64,000 nucleotides of DNA. Source: Lacticaseibacillus suilingensis (GTDB lineage: Bacteria > Bacillota > Bacilli > Lactobacillales > Lactobacillaceae). This document shows, piece by piece, positions 8,391 through 17,127 of the stretch. The stretch covers positions 62,001 through 126,000 of the forward strand of contig NZ_BOLV01000001.1 of the NCBI RefSeq assembly GCF_016861845.1, read 5' to 3'. The notes beneath the pieces are model-generated. The model made no database searches. It worked only from the letters and a program-made list of their open reading frames with translations, and was not told the DNA's origin. The position numbers and the translations under genes are program-made. Each line of letters begins with the position of its first letter. Within the stretch, counting starts at the first letter, position 1.

Positions 8391-10515
8391 CGAAGAACAT
8401 AAGGCAGCAAGCATGACTGAGGACAAGGCGATGGACCATGGGACGAACCATGAGATAATGAATCACGACATAGGTGAGATGGATCATATGGCCATGAGCC
8501 ACGATATGGACCACATGAACATGGATCATATGGACATGAACCATGGCGATCACATGGGCCACATGGATATGGGCGGCTTTAAGCAGAAATTCTGGTGGTC
8601 TTTGATCGCCGCCATCCCAGTATTTATCTTGTCGCCGTTCATGGGTCTGCACTTACCGTTCCAAACGAGCTTTCCGGGCTCGAATTGGGTGGTGCTGGTA
8701 CTGGCGACGTTCCTGTTCTTCTACGGTGGCCAGCCGTTTTTGAAAGGCGCGCAAGGCGAACTGAAAGCCAAGACGCCAGCGATGATGACCCTGATCGCCA
8801 TGGGGATCAGCGTTGCTTACCTATACAGTCTGTATGCTTTTGTGATGAATCAGTTCATTGACCCCAACGGCATGGTGATGGATTTCTTCTGGGAACTGGC
8901 CAGCTTGATTGTGATCATGCTGCTGGGCCACTGGATTGAAATGAACGCCGTGATGAATGCCGGCAACGTGACCCAGAAAATGGCGGCACTGCTGCCAGGG
9001 GAAGCGCATGTGCTAGGGGCTGACGGTAAAGTGACCGCTCTGCCGTTGGCGCAGCTGCAGGCCGGCCAGCAGGTCATCGTCCAGGCCGGGGAAAAGATTC
9101 CCGCCGATGGGCTGGTGATTGCCGGCAGTAGTGCGGTGAATGAAGCGCTGGTCACTGGGGAAGCCAAAGCGGTCGCCAAGCAAGCCGGTGACCAAGTGAT
9201 TGGCGGCGCGGTCAACGGCGATGGTTCGCTGACGGTGAAAGTGACTGGCACCGGCGAATCTGGCTATCTGGCCCAGGTCGCCAAGTTGGTTAGCGATGCC
9301 CAAGCTGACAAGTCCAAAGCCGAAACCCTGGCCGATCAAGTGTCGCGCTGGCTGTTCTACGCCGCGGTTTTGGTCGGGCTGATTACCTTTTTCGTTTGGA
9401 CCGGGATCAGCGGGCTGTCCACTGGGCTCGAACGCCTAGTCACGGTGCTGGTGATTGCATGTCCACATGCGCTGGGGTTAGCCATTCCGTTAGTGGTCGC
9501 GCGCAGCACCAGCTTGGCGGCGGCCCATGGGTTGCTGGTTCGTGATCGGCAGGCGCTGGAAACAGCCGGAAAAATCGATACGGTGTTGATGGATAAGACT
9601 GGGACCTTGACTCAAGGCACCTTCAAGGTTAACCAGGTGCAGGCCCTGCAGTCTGGCTTGAGTGACGATGACGTGTTAGCGCGCTTTGCCGCGCTGGAGG
9701 CACATTCCAGTCATCCGCTGGCCACCGGGATCTTAGCGGCGGCCAAGGCGAAATCACTCGCGGTGGCAACGGCTAGTGACGTTCAGACGGTGCAAGGCGT
9801 CGGGCTGACCGGCCACATCGACGGCCAAGCCTATGCGATTGTGACTGCTAGTTACCTACGTGATCATCAGGTGACCTATGATGAATCGCAATACCAGACA
9901 TTGGCCGCAGCGGGCAATTCGATTAGTTTTTTGCTGCAGGATCAAACCGTCCTGGGCTTGGTGGCGCAAGGGGATGAAATCAAACCCGATGCGCTAACCT
10001 TGATCAAGGCGCTGCGGGCGCAAGGGATTGAGCCAGTGATGTTGACCGGGGATAATCAGGCAGCGGCTGAGGCCGTAGCGGCTAAATTGGGCAACATCAA
10101 AGTACATGCCGAGTTGAAGCCTGAAGATAAGGCTAAAATCGTCTGGGATTATCAGCACCAAGGCCATCAAGTGGCGATGGTCGGCGATGGCGTCAATGAT
10201 GCGCCAGCCTTGGCCCGCGCGGCGATTGGGATTGCCATCGGGGCCGGGACAGATGTAGCGATTGACTCCGCTGACGTGGTCCTAGTTAAGAGCGCACCGC
10301 AAGACATTTTAACCTTTCTCAATCTGGGTCGAGCCACGACCCGTAAGATGATTCAAAACCTCTGGTGGGGGGCTGGCTATAACATTCTGGCCATTCCGCT
10401 GGCCGCCGGCGTGTTAGCCGGCGTGGGCATCATTTTGAGCCCAGCAGTTGGGGCCTTGATTATGTCGGCCTCGACCATCATCGTGGCGCTCAATGCGATG
10501 AGTTTGAAGCTTTAA
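8383..10515 (+). CDS. copB: CopB-type copper-exporting P-type ATPase
   Basis: The 710-residue P1B ATPase exports copper (Cu+ or possibly Ag+) across the membrane. The first ~65 residues form a His/Met/Asp-rich tail with many MDHM and NHD units, the CopB-type metal-binding N-terminus; there is no CxxC domain. The membrane motif is CPH (VIACPHALGL), the CopB signature, rather than CPC. Phosphorylation site DKTGTLT, actuator loop VTGEA, and hinge GDGVNDAP are intact. It overlaps copY and is followed by a strong terminator, so copYB is a two-gene operon without a visible copZ. Confidence 0.95.
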   Translation: MNNEEHKAASMTEDKAMDHGTNHEIMNHDIGEMDHMAMSHDMDHMNMDHMDMNHGDHMGHMDMGGFKQKFWWSLIAAIPVFILSPFMGLHLPFQTSFPGSNWVVLVLATFLFFYGGQPFLKGAQGELKAKTPAMMTLIAMGISVAYLYSLYAFVMNQFIDPNGMVMDFFWELASLIVIMLLGHWIEMNAVMNAGNVTQKMAALLPGEAHVLGADGKVTALPLAQLQAGQQVIVQAGEKIPADGLVIAGSSAVNEALVTGEAKAVAKQAGDQVIGGAVNGDGSLTVKVTGTGESGYLAQVAKLVSDAQADKSKAETLADQVSRWLFYAAVLVGLITFFVWTGISGLSTGLERLVTVLVIACPHALGLAIPLVVARSTSLAAAHGLLVRDRQALETAGKIDTVLMDKTGTLTQGTFKVNQVQALQSGLSDDDVLARFAALEAHSSHPLATGILAAAKAKSLAVATASDVQTVQGVGLTGHIDGQAYAIVTASYLRDHQVTYDESQYQTLAAAGNSISFLLQDQTVLGLVAQGDEIKPDALTLIKALRAQGIEPVMLTGDNQAAAEAVAAKLGNIKVHAELKPEDKAKIVWDYQHQGHQVAMVGDGVNDAPALARAAIGIAIGAGTDVAIDSADVVLVKSAPQDILTFLNLGRATTRKMIQNLWWGAGYNILAIPLAAGVLAGVGIILSPAVGALIMSASTIIVALNAMSLKL

Positions 10516-10549
10516 CCACAACCCACTGAACCCAGTACTGGAATTAACA

Positions 10550-10589
10550 AAAATGCAAGCCTTGGATCAGCAAAAAGGCTTGCATTTTT
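10550..10589 (+). terminator. Terminator of copYB
   Basis: AAATGCAAGCCTT pairs with AAGGCTTGCATTT across a short loop and ends in five T. Confidence 0.9.
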
Positions 10590-10661
10590 GCTTACGGAAA
10601 GATAGTCTAAACCTTGTGACCGGTTACAAAAGGTCAGTAGAATCGAAAGGGGGGAATAGCA

Positions 10662-11474
10662 ATGCGGCCGTTAAAAATTGGCGTTTTGAATGTGATGCAT
10701 GATAAACAAGCGACGAATGAACGCCTGACCCGCGTGCTCACGCACAGCGGCCAGCCGGTTGAGCTGCATTTCTATTACCCCACTTTGCACTACCCGCAAG
10801 GCGCCCCGGCGGCGGTTGCGGCGATTTTATCCCCACTCTCGATTACTGAAGCGCAAACGATGGATGCCTTCATCGTCACTGGCGCGCCGCTTGAGGCGTT
10901 GCCTTTTTCAGCAATCACTTATATCGATGAAGTTAATCAACTGTTTGATGCGCTAGCAGCGGCTCATGTCGTCCAACTGCATTTATGTTGGGGCGGCATG
11001 GCCGCGCTGGCCCATTTTTATGGCATCGAGAAGCATCTGTTGCCGCACAAGCTGTTTGGCGTTTATCCCCACAAGATCGTGGCCGAAACGCCGCTGCTTG
11101 CCGGGTTGCAAGATGGCTTCAAGGCGCCCCATGCGCGGTATGCCGAGATGGATCTGGCCCAGATCCGCCAGCAACCTCAGCTGACGCTCGAAGCGTTGAC
11201 CGAGACTGGCGATCTACTGCTGGTGGAAAACCATCATGCCGAGCAAGCCTTCATGTTTGCGCATCTCGAATATGGCAGAAAGGGCCTCCTGCACGAGTAT
11301 CAACGGGAAATCAGCACCTATCCAGACCGCCACTATCGGCAGCCGGAAAACTATTTTGCTGATCCCGCGCACCTGGCAGGCCCGCAGTTTGATTGGGCGG
11401 CCACCCAAGCCGTCTTTTTTGACCAATGGGTGGCGCATGTTGCTGAAGTTGTGAAAACTAAGGGGGATAAATAA
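10662..11474 (+). CDS. cysE: Serine O-acetyltransferase of the MetA (homoserine trans-succinylase) fold
   Basis: The 270-residue protein has the MetA/HTS class I glutamine-amidotransferase-like fold. The catalytic Cys lies in [11 protein letters not shown] (~residue 109), and the catalytic His/Glu pair in [17 protein letters not shown] (~206-208). By homology alone it would be called homoserine succinyl/acetyltransferase. However, the orthologue directly upstream of cysK in Lactobacillus casei has been reported to acetylate serine, not homoserine, and to complement cysE but not metA mutants. Its position two bases before cysK supports serine acetylation as the first step of cysteine synthesis. 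A TGACC-N10-GGTCA inverted repeat at 10617-10636 may be an operator. Confidence 0.82.
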   Translation: MRPLKIGVLNVMHDKQATNERLTRVLTHSGQPVELHFYYPTLHYPQGAPAAVAAILSPLSITEAQTMDAFIVTGAPLEALPFSAITYIDEVNQLFDALAAAHVVQLHLCWGGMAALAHFYGIEKHLLPHKLFGVYPHKIVAETPLLAGLQDGFKAPHARYAEMDLAQIRQQPQLTLEALTETGDLLLVENHHAEQAFMFAHLEYGRKGLLHEYQREISTYPDRHYRQPENYFADPAHLAGPQFDWAATQAVFFDQWVAHVAEVVKTKGDK

Positions 11475-11475
11475 A

Positions 11476-12390
11476 ATGATTGCAAATAACATTACTGAAT
11501 TGATTGGCCACACCCCGATGGTGAAGTTGAACCGCGTCGTCCCAGAAGACGCCGCTGATGTGCTCGTGAAGTTGGAATTCTTCAATCCCGCTGGCTCTGT
11601 CAAAGATCGCATTGGCCTGGCGATGATTGAAGCTGCCGAGCAAAGCGGCGCCTTGAAGCCAGGTGGCACCATTGTGGAGCCAACGTCTGGGAACACCGGC
11701 ATTGGCCTCGCTTCAGTCGCTGCGGCCAAGGGCTATCATCTGATTGTGATGATGCCTGAAACCATGAGTGTGGAGCGCCGGGCCTTGATGCAGGGCTACG
11801 GCGCTGAACTCGTGCTCACGCCAGGAGCTGAAGGGATGCCTGGCGCGATTGCCAAGGCGGAAGCGCTGGCCAAGGAAAAAGGCTACTTCCTGCCGATGCA
11901 ATTTGAAAACCCGGCTAACCCTGATATTCACGAACGCACCACCGGGGAGGAAATCATTGCTGATTTAGATGGCACCCCAGATGCTTTCGTGGCCGGCGTC
12001 GGCACTGGTGGCACCTTGACTGGGGTTGGGCGCGCGCTACGCAAGGCCAACCCGGAAGTTCAGATTTATGCGCTCGAAGCGGCTGAATCCCCAATGCTGA
12101 AGGATGGCCACGGCGGCAAGCACCAGATTCAAGGTATTTCCGCTGGGTTCATTCCGAAGGTGCTGGATGTCGATTTGTACAATGACATCATTGAAGTGAC
12201 CTCAGAGCAAGCACTGAACATGGCTCGCGAAGTTGGTCACAAGGAAGGCTTTTTACCAGGCATTTCCGCCGGCGCCAATATCTTTGGCGCAATTGAGCTG
12301 GCCAAGAAGCTGGGCCGAGGCAAGACCGTGGTCACCGTGGCGCCTGATAATGGCGACCGGTACCTGTCCACTGCCTTGTTCAAATATTAA
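11476..12390 (+). CDS. cysK: Cysteine synthase (O-acetylserine sulfhydrylase)
   Basis: The 304-residue PLP enzyme makes cysteine from O-acetylserine and sulfide. The PLP lysine lies in [10 protein letters not shown] (~residue 42); the substrate loop PTSGNTGIG (~69-77) and phosphate loop [10 protein letters not shown] (~175-184) are intact. The C-terminal catalytic-site region PDNGDRYLS matches CysK. It follows the serine acetyltransferase with no gap, forming a complete two-step cysteine operon. A bidirectional terminator follows. Confidence 0.95.
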   Translation: MIANNITELIGHTPMVKLNRVVPEDAADVLVKLEFFNPAGSVKDRIGLAMIEAAEQSGALKPGGTIVEPTSGNTGIGLASVAAAKGYHLIVMMPETMSVERRALMQGYGAELVLTPGAEGMPGAIAKAEALAKEKGYFLPMQFENPANPDIHERTTGEEIIADLDGTPDAFVAGVGTGGTLTGVGRALRKANPEVQIYALEAAESPMLKDGHGGKHQIQGISAGFIPKVLDVDLYNDIIEVTSEQALNMAREVGHKEGFLPGISAGANIFGAIELAKKLGRGKTVVTVAPDNGDRYLSTALFKY

Positions 12391-12404
12391 TTACAACCAA
12401 AAAC

Positions 12405-12441
12405 GCGCCAGCGCTGGGCCAAACCAGCACTGGCGCTATTT
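12405..12441. terminator. Bidirectional terminator between cysK and nagB-like gene
   Basis: GCGCCAGCGCTGG pairs with CCAGCACTGGCGC; T-rich sequence follows on the plus strand and an A-rich flank (T on minus) precedes it. It sits between convergent genes. Confidence 0.85.
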
Positions 12442-12451
12442 TTGTGCGAAA

Positions 12452-13165
12452 TTATAGTAAGCTGCATGCTGCTTCGTCGGCAATCAGCACAAAGCTTGGG
12501 TGCAATGTGAGCAGCGTGGCCGGGACGTTGGCATCGAGTTTACCTGCCATCAGCGTCTTCACAATTTCCTGTTTGCGGGTGCCAGTGGCAATCATCAAGA
12601 TGTTTTTGGCGGCCATGACACTGCGCGGCCCCATGGTGACAAAATAGTCCGGCACATCAGCCAGATCACCACTAGAAAATTCTGCTACCACCTGCTCGCG
12701 GGCCGCTTGGTTCAGCTCAACGCGAGACGTCCAACTATTGAAGGTGGTGGTGCCAGGCATGTTGCCACAGTAATGGCCATCGCTGCCAACCCCAATCAGC
12801 ATCAGATCCAGCCCGCCATCGCGACGAATACGATCGTCTTGCTCGAGGTAATTATGCTGGTCAAGCCGGTGCACATTCTCCGCGGCGATGCCGGCCGGCT
12901 CAAGAAAGACGCGCCGGAGTTCAGAGATAGTGACGCCTTCTTGGTCCTCACTGGCGTAAGGCACTTCATCGAAGTTGTAGAAGTGGACATTGCTGAAACC
13001 AGCTTGCCCTTTCACCTGTGGAATTAGGGCTTTGTAGACTTCTTTCGGCGAGGTGCCGCCGGTGATGGCCATGTTCACACGGTGGGGCTGCATCATCATG
13101 CCAATCATGTAACTCGCAGTGAGGGTGCCAAGCGCTTCTTCAGTTGCAACTTTGTACAGTCTCAT
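12452..13165 (-). CDS. nagB: NagB-family glucosamine-6-phosphate deaminase/isomerase homologue
   Basis: The 237-residue protein has the NagB/RpiA/6-phosphogluconolactonase fold: AITGGTSPKEVY near residue 35 (phosphate loop), NFDEVPY (~69-75) and LIGVGSDGHYCGNMPG (~125-140). Classic NagB has NxDEY and GxGxDGHIAFNEP. The changed GHYCGNMP loop places this protein in the divergent YieK-like branch whose substrate is less certain. Size and overall motif order still support a sugar-phosphate deaminase or isomerase. It is a single gene, with ATG preceded by CCAAGGAGG. Confidence 0.75.
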   Translation of the reverse strand: MRLYKVATEEALGTLTASYMIGMMMQPHRVNMAITGGTSPKEVYKALIPQVKGQAGFSNVHFYNFDEVPYASEDQEGVTISELRRVFLEPAGIAAENVHRLDQHNYLEQDDRIRRDGGLDLMLIGVGSDGHYCGNMPGTTTFNSWTSRVELNQAAREQVVAEFSSGDLADVPDYFVTMGPRSVMAAKNILMIATGTRKQEIVKTLMAGKLDANVPATLLTLHPSFVLIADEAACSLL

Positions 13166-13426
13166 GGTAGGGCCTCCTTGGCAAAACGTGATTGAGATAA
13201 GTTTCTCCTATTTCAATCATATCAAAACCAAAGTGAACATGACCAAAATGACACATTGCAAACAGATATAGAGCACCAAAGTAATGGTTGGGACACTTTA
13301 ACAGTTGTGAATTGCGCAAAGAAACCGCTCACTTTAAAGGCCGCCGCTGGTATGATAGAGAGGAATGGCAACAGCAAACCAAGTATGTTGGACAGGTGAG
13401 GATTCTGCTTAGTGGTGGAGGCAAAA

Positions 13427-14695
13427 ATGAGTGAACAAATGATGCGCCAAAGGTTTTATCGATTGGCGCAGATCTGGAGCAAAAATTTTTATCTCAAGGC
13501 TGATTCTATTGTGCTAGAGGACCTTGAATCTTCACTTCAGGTACTCAGGGTTGCACTACCCCAAAATTTGGTGGCATGGCTGGAACAGCACCATTTGACT
13601 GTTGATGTGATGCGAGACCCTCAGGCGTTAAGCTATCAGCTTCATCGGGGTCAAGACTGGCAAGTGTACGCGGTGCTTGCCCAGTTAAAGTGTCTGGAGT
13701 TACGTGACTGGGCACAATTGCTTAGCGTGAACGATGAACAAAATGTTAAGTGGTTCGCCATGCTTTTTTCGGTATATCAGGCTACCTATCAGTTAAGCCC
13801 TGACGAACAAGCTGATGCAATTAAGCTCCATGAAACGATTGGTTTACGGCTGACAAGCCATGTGCCTAATGCAAATCAACGGCCTAAATACCAGCGACCC
13901 GAAACGGTGCAAACCTTGTTGCTTAATAATCAGGGCGATGCGGTACTCACTGCGGGTAAGGAGCATACTGCAGTAGCCAGATTTGTGAAGACGCGACAGG
14001 AGCAAGGACGCCTATCATTGCGTCAGTTCACCTCGCTGGTCAATTTACTCTACCATCACGTGAGAAACTTTCCTGATATGATCCCCACAGATGAATTGAG
14101 TACCTGGCAGCTAGAGTTCATCATGATTGATCAAACCGTCATCACCATTAGGGGCAAAATCGGTCAGGATGTCTTCCTAGACCGCGTGACGAGATTGCTC
14201 CAAAAATATCTAGGTATAACCGATTTTTGGGGGTTCACAGGGCCAAAGCTTGATCGATTGGTCATCATGGAGATGCGCCTCAACCGCCGACCTGGCTCGT
14301 CTTTTCAAAGTCAGGAGGAGTTGGTCTCAATCAACCGGGTGACCGGTCAGCTGCGAGGCCTCAATCAAAGCGGCAACGGTGTGCAGTCCTCAGAGATTGT
14401 CGTGCAATTGAACGATATTGATTTTCTTTTGGATCGGATTACTCCTGATGCGTGGACGGACCTTCAGTGGCGAATTCATCATAAAAATAGAAGCGATAAC
14501 GAAGGCCCGTTTCGTTTCACAGTGAAAGTGGTGACTGAGCAAAGGGGACTAATGGTGCTAACCGACTCTTTTGAGCCCGGTGCAGTACCAAGGCTTTGGA
14601 TAGAGATTGTACCTTTCATAGAGGGACCGTTAAATCGCGGTCAGGCAATGATTCTTTTTGACCGCGACCGGTTGAAGATTAGGAGGCGAAGGTGA
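13427..14695 (+). CDS. Unknown protein A of a two-gene accessory operon
   Basis: The 422-residue protein is not recognised. The start is the ATG after GGTGGAGG; an in-frame GTG at 13412 lies before that site. No signal peptide or membrane segment is visible. Residues ~1-200 look alpha-helical and lack known motifs. From ~215 a beta-rich region begins with STWQLEFIMIDQTVITIRGK followed by a helix and DFWGF; then ELVSINRVTGQLRGLNQSGNG and a helix LNDIDFLLDRI; then strand-rich sequence to an Arg-rich end (RDRLKIRRRR). Similar elements recur in the next protein. Base composition is clearly AT-richer than flanking genes. The stop codon overlaps the next start (TGATG), showing translational coupling. 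Confidence 0.7.
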   Translation: MSEQMMRQRFYRLAQIWSKNFYLKADSIVLEDLESSLQVLRVALPQNLVAWLEQHHLTVDVMRDPQALSYQLHRGQDWQVYAVLAQLKCLELRDWAQLLSVNDEQNVKWFAMLFSVYQATYQLSPDEQADAIKLHETIGLRLTSHVPNANQRPKYQRPETVQTLLLNNQGDAVLTAGKEHTAVARFVKTRQEQGRLSLRQFTSLVNLLYHHVRNFPDMIPTDELSTWQLEFIMIDQTVITIRGKIGQDVFLDRVTRLLQKYLGITDFWGFTGPKLDRLVIMEMRLNRRPGSSFQSQEELVSINRVTGQLRGLNQSGNGVQSSEIVVQLNDIDFLLDRITPDAWTDLQWRIHHKNRSDNEGPFRFTVKVVTEQRGLMVLTDSFEPGAVPRLWIEIVPFIEGPLNRGQAMILFDRDRLKIRRRR

Positions 14696-16152
14696 TGAGT
14701 GTCCAGTTGATTGCCGCAAAATGGCGGGCGTTTTTTGAGCAAACCTGGCACCCTCAGCTTGCTGATTTAGCTAAATGCGAGAAGGAATTACGGCAACAAG
14801 GTACTGGCAAGCGGTTGACCAGTTTCACGCCTTCATTACGTCTGGCCTTTTTTTCGGTTCCAGAGTTGATGGATTTAATTGATGATTTGACCGCAAATGA
14901 TGTTGAGTGGTTTGAGCGCTTGATTGTTACCAAACTCAACTATTTGCAATACTGGCCGAAGCGTACTGTAACCGCCGGTGAGCGAGAGTGGTTGATTGTC
15001 GCTTTGAATGCAGCTGCCGGATTGTTTGCCCCATTGCCACCAGGAAAAACTGGAACCATTCTTAGAGTGGCCGTAACCGCTTCATCCGCGGGTGATGAAG
15101 ACACCCGCGTTGTGAATTCACTTGTGCTTGATGCTGAGCATGGTCAATTTGAACAACGAAATCTCGAGGGAGATGGGAGTTATCAGATTGACGGCGAAAA
15201 GCTGTCGACAGGGTCGGCAAAAATACTTTTTTCACAGATTAGTCGTCTATTTGCGACTTGGACCCCTCAGCCAGTTCGTGCTGGTCGTCTGGCGGGCCAA
15301 AACAATTGGCTTGTTGAAATGACATATGATGATGGGCATGTGCGTGCCGTGCAGGGCCAAGTTTTTGAACAAGTCGAAGCGCCCTTGGTTTCACTTAGCA
15401 ATCAAATTCGGAAGGTGCTGGCCAGTCCAAATCTAACTTGGTTTGATTCGCCAACTGATGAACCTATAGTGGCCATAAATTTGGCATTAAATACGCAGAA
15501 GCCAGATTATTTAGGCCGCTTCCTTGCGTATTCCGAAAAGATTACCCTCGATTATCTGAACGAGCGTGCTGCTTTCACTCAGTGGGAAGCATACGGGGAG
15601 GTGGCACACGCTGAGGCCGATTTCATTCCGGGCAAGGATACTATGAGTCCTTCCCCTTTGGCTTGGTGGAATTTACCGGCTGAGAGGCCAGCCTTTAGTG
15701 GCGACCAGCCCAGCCCAATTAGCCTCAGCATAACAACGCCTAATCGGGTGGTACAGCGCTGGTTAATTCCGGACAATCCCCCAGTGGGTTGGTGGCAGTT
15801 TGCTCAATCTTTAAAGAGTTTGTTTGGAGATCATATCTTGACTTCTAACAATTTATTACCTCTCTGGTTCGGAGTCGAAATAGATGATGACAAAACCTCA
15901 GATGAAATTGATGCTGAAGGACGTATCTTAGTTGTGTCAGTGGTTTTCCGACCAGGGGGTAAAAGATACGATTATTCAGCCGACTCATTCCACCCCAAAA
16001 TTGGCAGTCGAGTGCTGGTGCCAGTTGGTCAAGACGACGAAGAAAAATGGGTTACCGTGGTCGACCTTCAACGGAAAACGCCGGCCGAAATCAGTCGAGA
16101 TTTTCCTAGATTGAAAAGTATCTTGGATGTTGAAGGCGGATCTAATGACTAA
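14695..16152 (+). CDS. Unknown protein B of a two-gene accessory operon
   Basis: The 485-residue protein is not recognised as a whole. AGGAGG lies 8 bases before the ATG inside the previous gene. A helical N-terminus (~1-110) is followed by NSLVLDAEHGQFEQRNLEGDG...LFSQISRLF, resembling the VTGQLRGLNQSGNG...FLLDRI unit of protein A. Next is NNWLVEMTYDDGHVRAVQGQ with a helix and NLTWFD, resembling STWQLEFIMIDQTVITIRGK...DFWGF of protein A. The last ~60 residues (KRYDYSADSFHPKIGSRVLV, then PVGQDDEEKWVTVVDLQRKT) resemble a small beta-barrel module I recall from uncharacterised Firmicutes proteins (Y-Y...IGDxVxVPVG...VV). It is soluble and AT-rich, with a perfect terminator 24 bases downstream. 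Confidence 0.7.
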   Translation: MSVQLIAAKWRAFFEQTWHPQLADLAKCEKELRQQGTGKRLTSFTPSLRLAFFSVPELMDLIDDLTANDVEWFERLIVTKLNYLQYWPKRTVTAGEREWLIVALNAAAGLFAPLPPGKTGTILRVAVTASSAGDEDTRVVNSLVLDAEHGQFEQRNLEGDGSYQIDGEKLSTGSAKILFSQISRLFATWTPQPVRAGRLAGQNNWLVEMTYDDGHVRAVQGQVFEQVEAPLVSLSNQIRKVLASPNLTWFDSPTDEPIVAINLALNTQKPDYLGRFLAYSEKITLDYLNERAAFTQWEAYGEVAHAEADFIPGKDTMSPSPLAWWNLPAERPAFSGDQPSPISLSITTPNRVVQRWLIPDNPPVGWWQFAQSLKSLFGDHILTSNNLLPLWFGVEIDDDKTSDEIDAEGRILVVSVVFRPGGKRYDYSADSFHPKIGSRVLVPVGQDDEEKWVTVVDLQRKTPAEISRDFPRLKSILDVEGGSND

Positions 16153-16175
16153 ATGATTTCCAATTGTTTCAACTA

Positions 16176-16214
16176 ACGACCCTTAGCACCGCTTCAAGCG
16201 GTGTTAAGGGTCGT
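16176..16214. terminator. Terminator after the unknown two-gene operon
   Basis: An 18-19 base stem (ACGACCCTTAGCACCGCTT/AAGCGGTGTTAAGGGTCGT) with a tiny loop lies between convergent genes. Confidence 0.85.
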
Positions 16215-16222
16215 TTGTCGAA

Positions 16223-16999
16223 CTAGCCCAGATAAGTGGCCAAAAACAGCTGCAAAGCTGGGAACACATCAGCCAGATACCCTTTGGCATGCCGGCTGCC
16301 TGGCAGGGTCTGCAGGGTGAAGGGGATGCCGTGTTGCCCCAGGGCGGCCCCCATTTGAAACAGGCCACTGGTGGGTACGAACTCATTCAGTGAATTGGCC
16401 AGATACATCGGCCCGGTGGCGCTGGTGACTTGCGGGGCGACGGAAGCGGCATTGTCATCCGCGGCGGGGATATAGTTCGTGATGAACCACTTGTAAAACG
16501 GGTCATTGGCGCCGGTTTGATTAATGGTGGCGCTGGCTTGCTGATTGAAGTGGCTGGTGTCGCCTTCTGCTGCCACCACCGCTTCATGCTGGCTGAGCCA
16601 ATCGCCAATGTCCAAAATTCCAGATAACGCAATGGTCGGCAAGCCGTGGTTAATGCCCAGCATGGCGGCCAGGTTGCCACCAGCCGAGGAACCCACTGCC
16701 GCCAGCTTGGTCAGCGGGAAGGGGAGATCGGCTTGCTGGAGCCACTGATACAAAGTTTCCATATCGTCCTGGGCGGCCGGAAAATGAGCCGCTGGGGCGA
16801 TGCGGTAATTGGGTACAATGACAAAGTAGCCGAGTTCGGCCCACTGTTCGGCCCAGTCGGCATCTTTGCTTTTATCGCCTCGAAACCAACCGCCGCCGTG
16901 AATTTGAATGATGCCGGCGTGGGCTTGCGCAGGGGCGAATAAATCGGCAGTGAGCTGGTGCGCTGGATCGTAAACAACGTCTTTTGTGATTTGGGTCAA
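16223..16999 (-). CDS. Alpha/beta hydrolase (esterase/lipase-like)
   Basis: The ~258-residue protein is of the hormone-sensitive-lipase/BD-FAE type. The oxyanion motif IQIHGGGWFRGDKS lies near residue 37, the nucleophile elbow AVGSSAGGNLA (~106-116) and the catalytic His in GSRHAKGYL (~237). I place the start at TTG 16999 because GGAGGT lies 8 bases upstream. An ATG two codons earlier (17005) sits almost on that site, and a longer frame to 17047 has none. No signal peptide is visible, so it is cytoplasmic. The substrate is unknown. Confidence 0.85.
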   Translation of the reverse strand: MTQITKDVVYDPAHQLTADLFAPAQAHAGIIQIHGGGWFRGDKSKDADWAEQWAELGYFVIVPNYRIAPAAHFPAAQDDMETLYQWLQQADLPFPLTKLAAVGSSAGGNLAAMLGINHGLPTIALSGILDIGDWLSQHEAVVAAEGDTSHFNQQASATINQTGANDPFYKWFITNYIPAADDNAASVAPQVTSATGPMYLANSLNEFVPTSGLFQMGAALGQHGIPFTLQTLPGSRHAKGYLADVFPALQLFLATYLG

Positions 17000-17127
17000 A
17001 ATCATCACCTCCAGCGTCACCTTAGTGGATTTGGCTGGCAACTGCAATTAATTGGCCTTGAACGAAGCCGCTGCCCTTTGAACGCTGGTTTCTGGTACAA
17101 TAAGCCCGAGATACTGGAGGTGGGCGG

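Noticed and set aside
8272-8652. His-rich 126-residue frame opposite copY/copB
   Set aside because: It is the complement of the Met/His-codon-rich CopB N-terminus and has no ribosome site.
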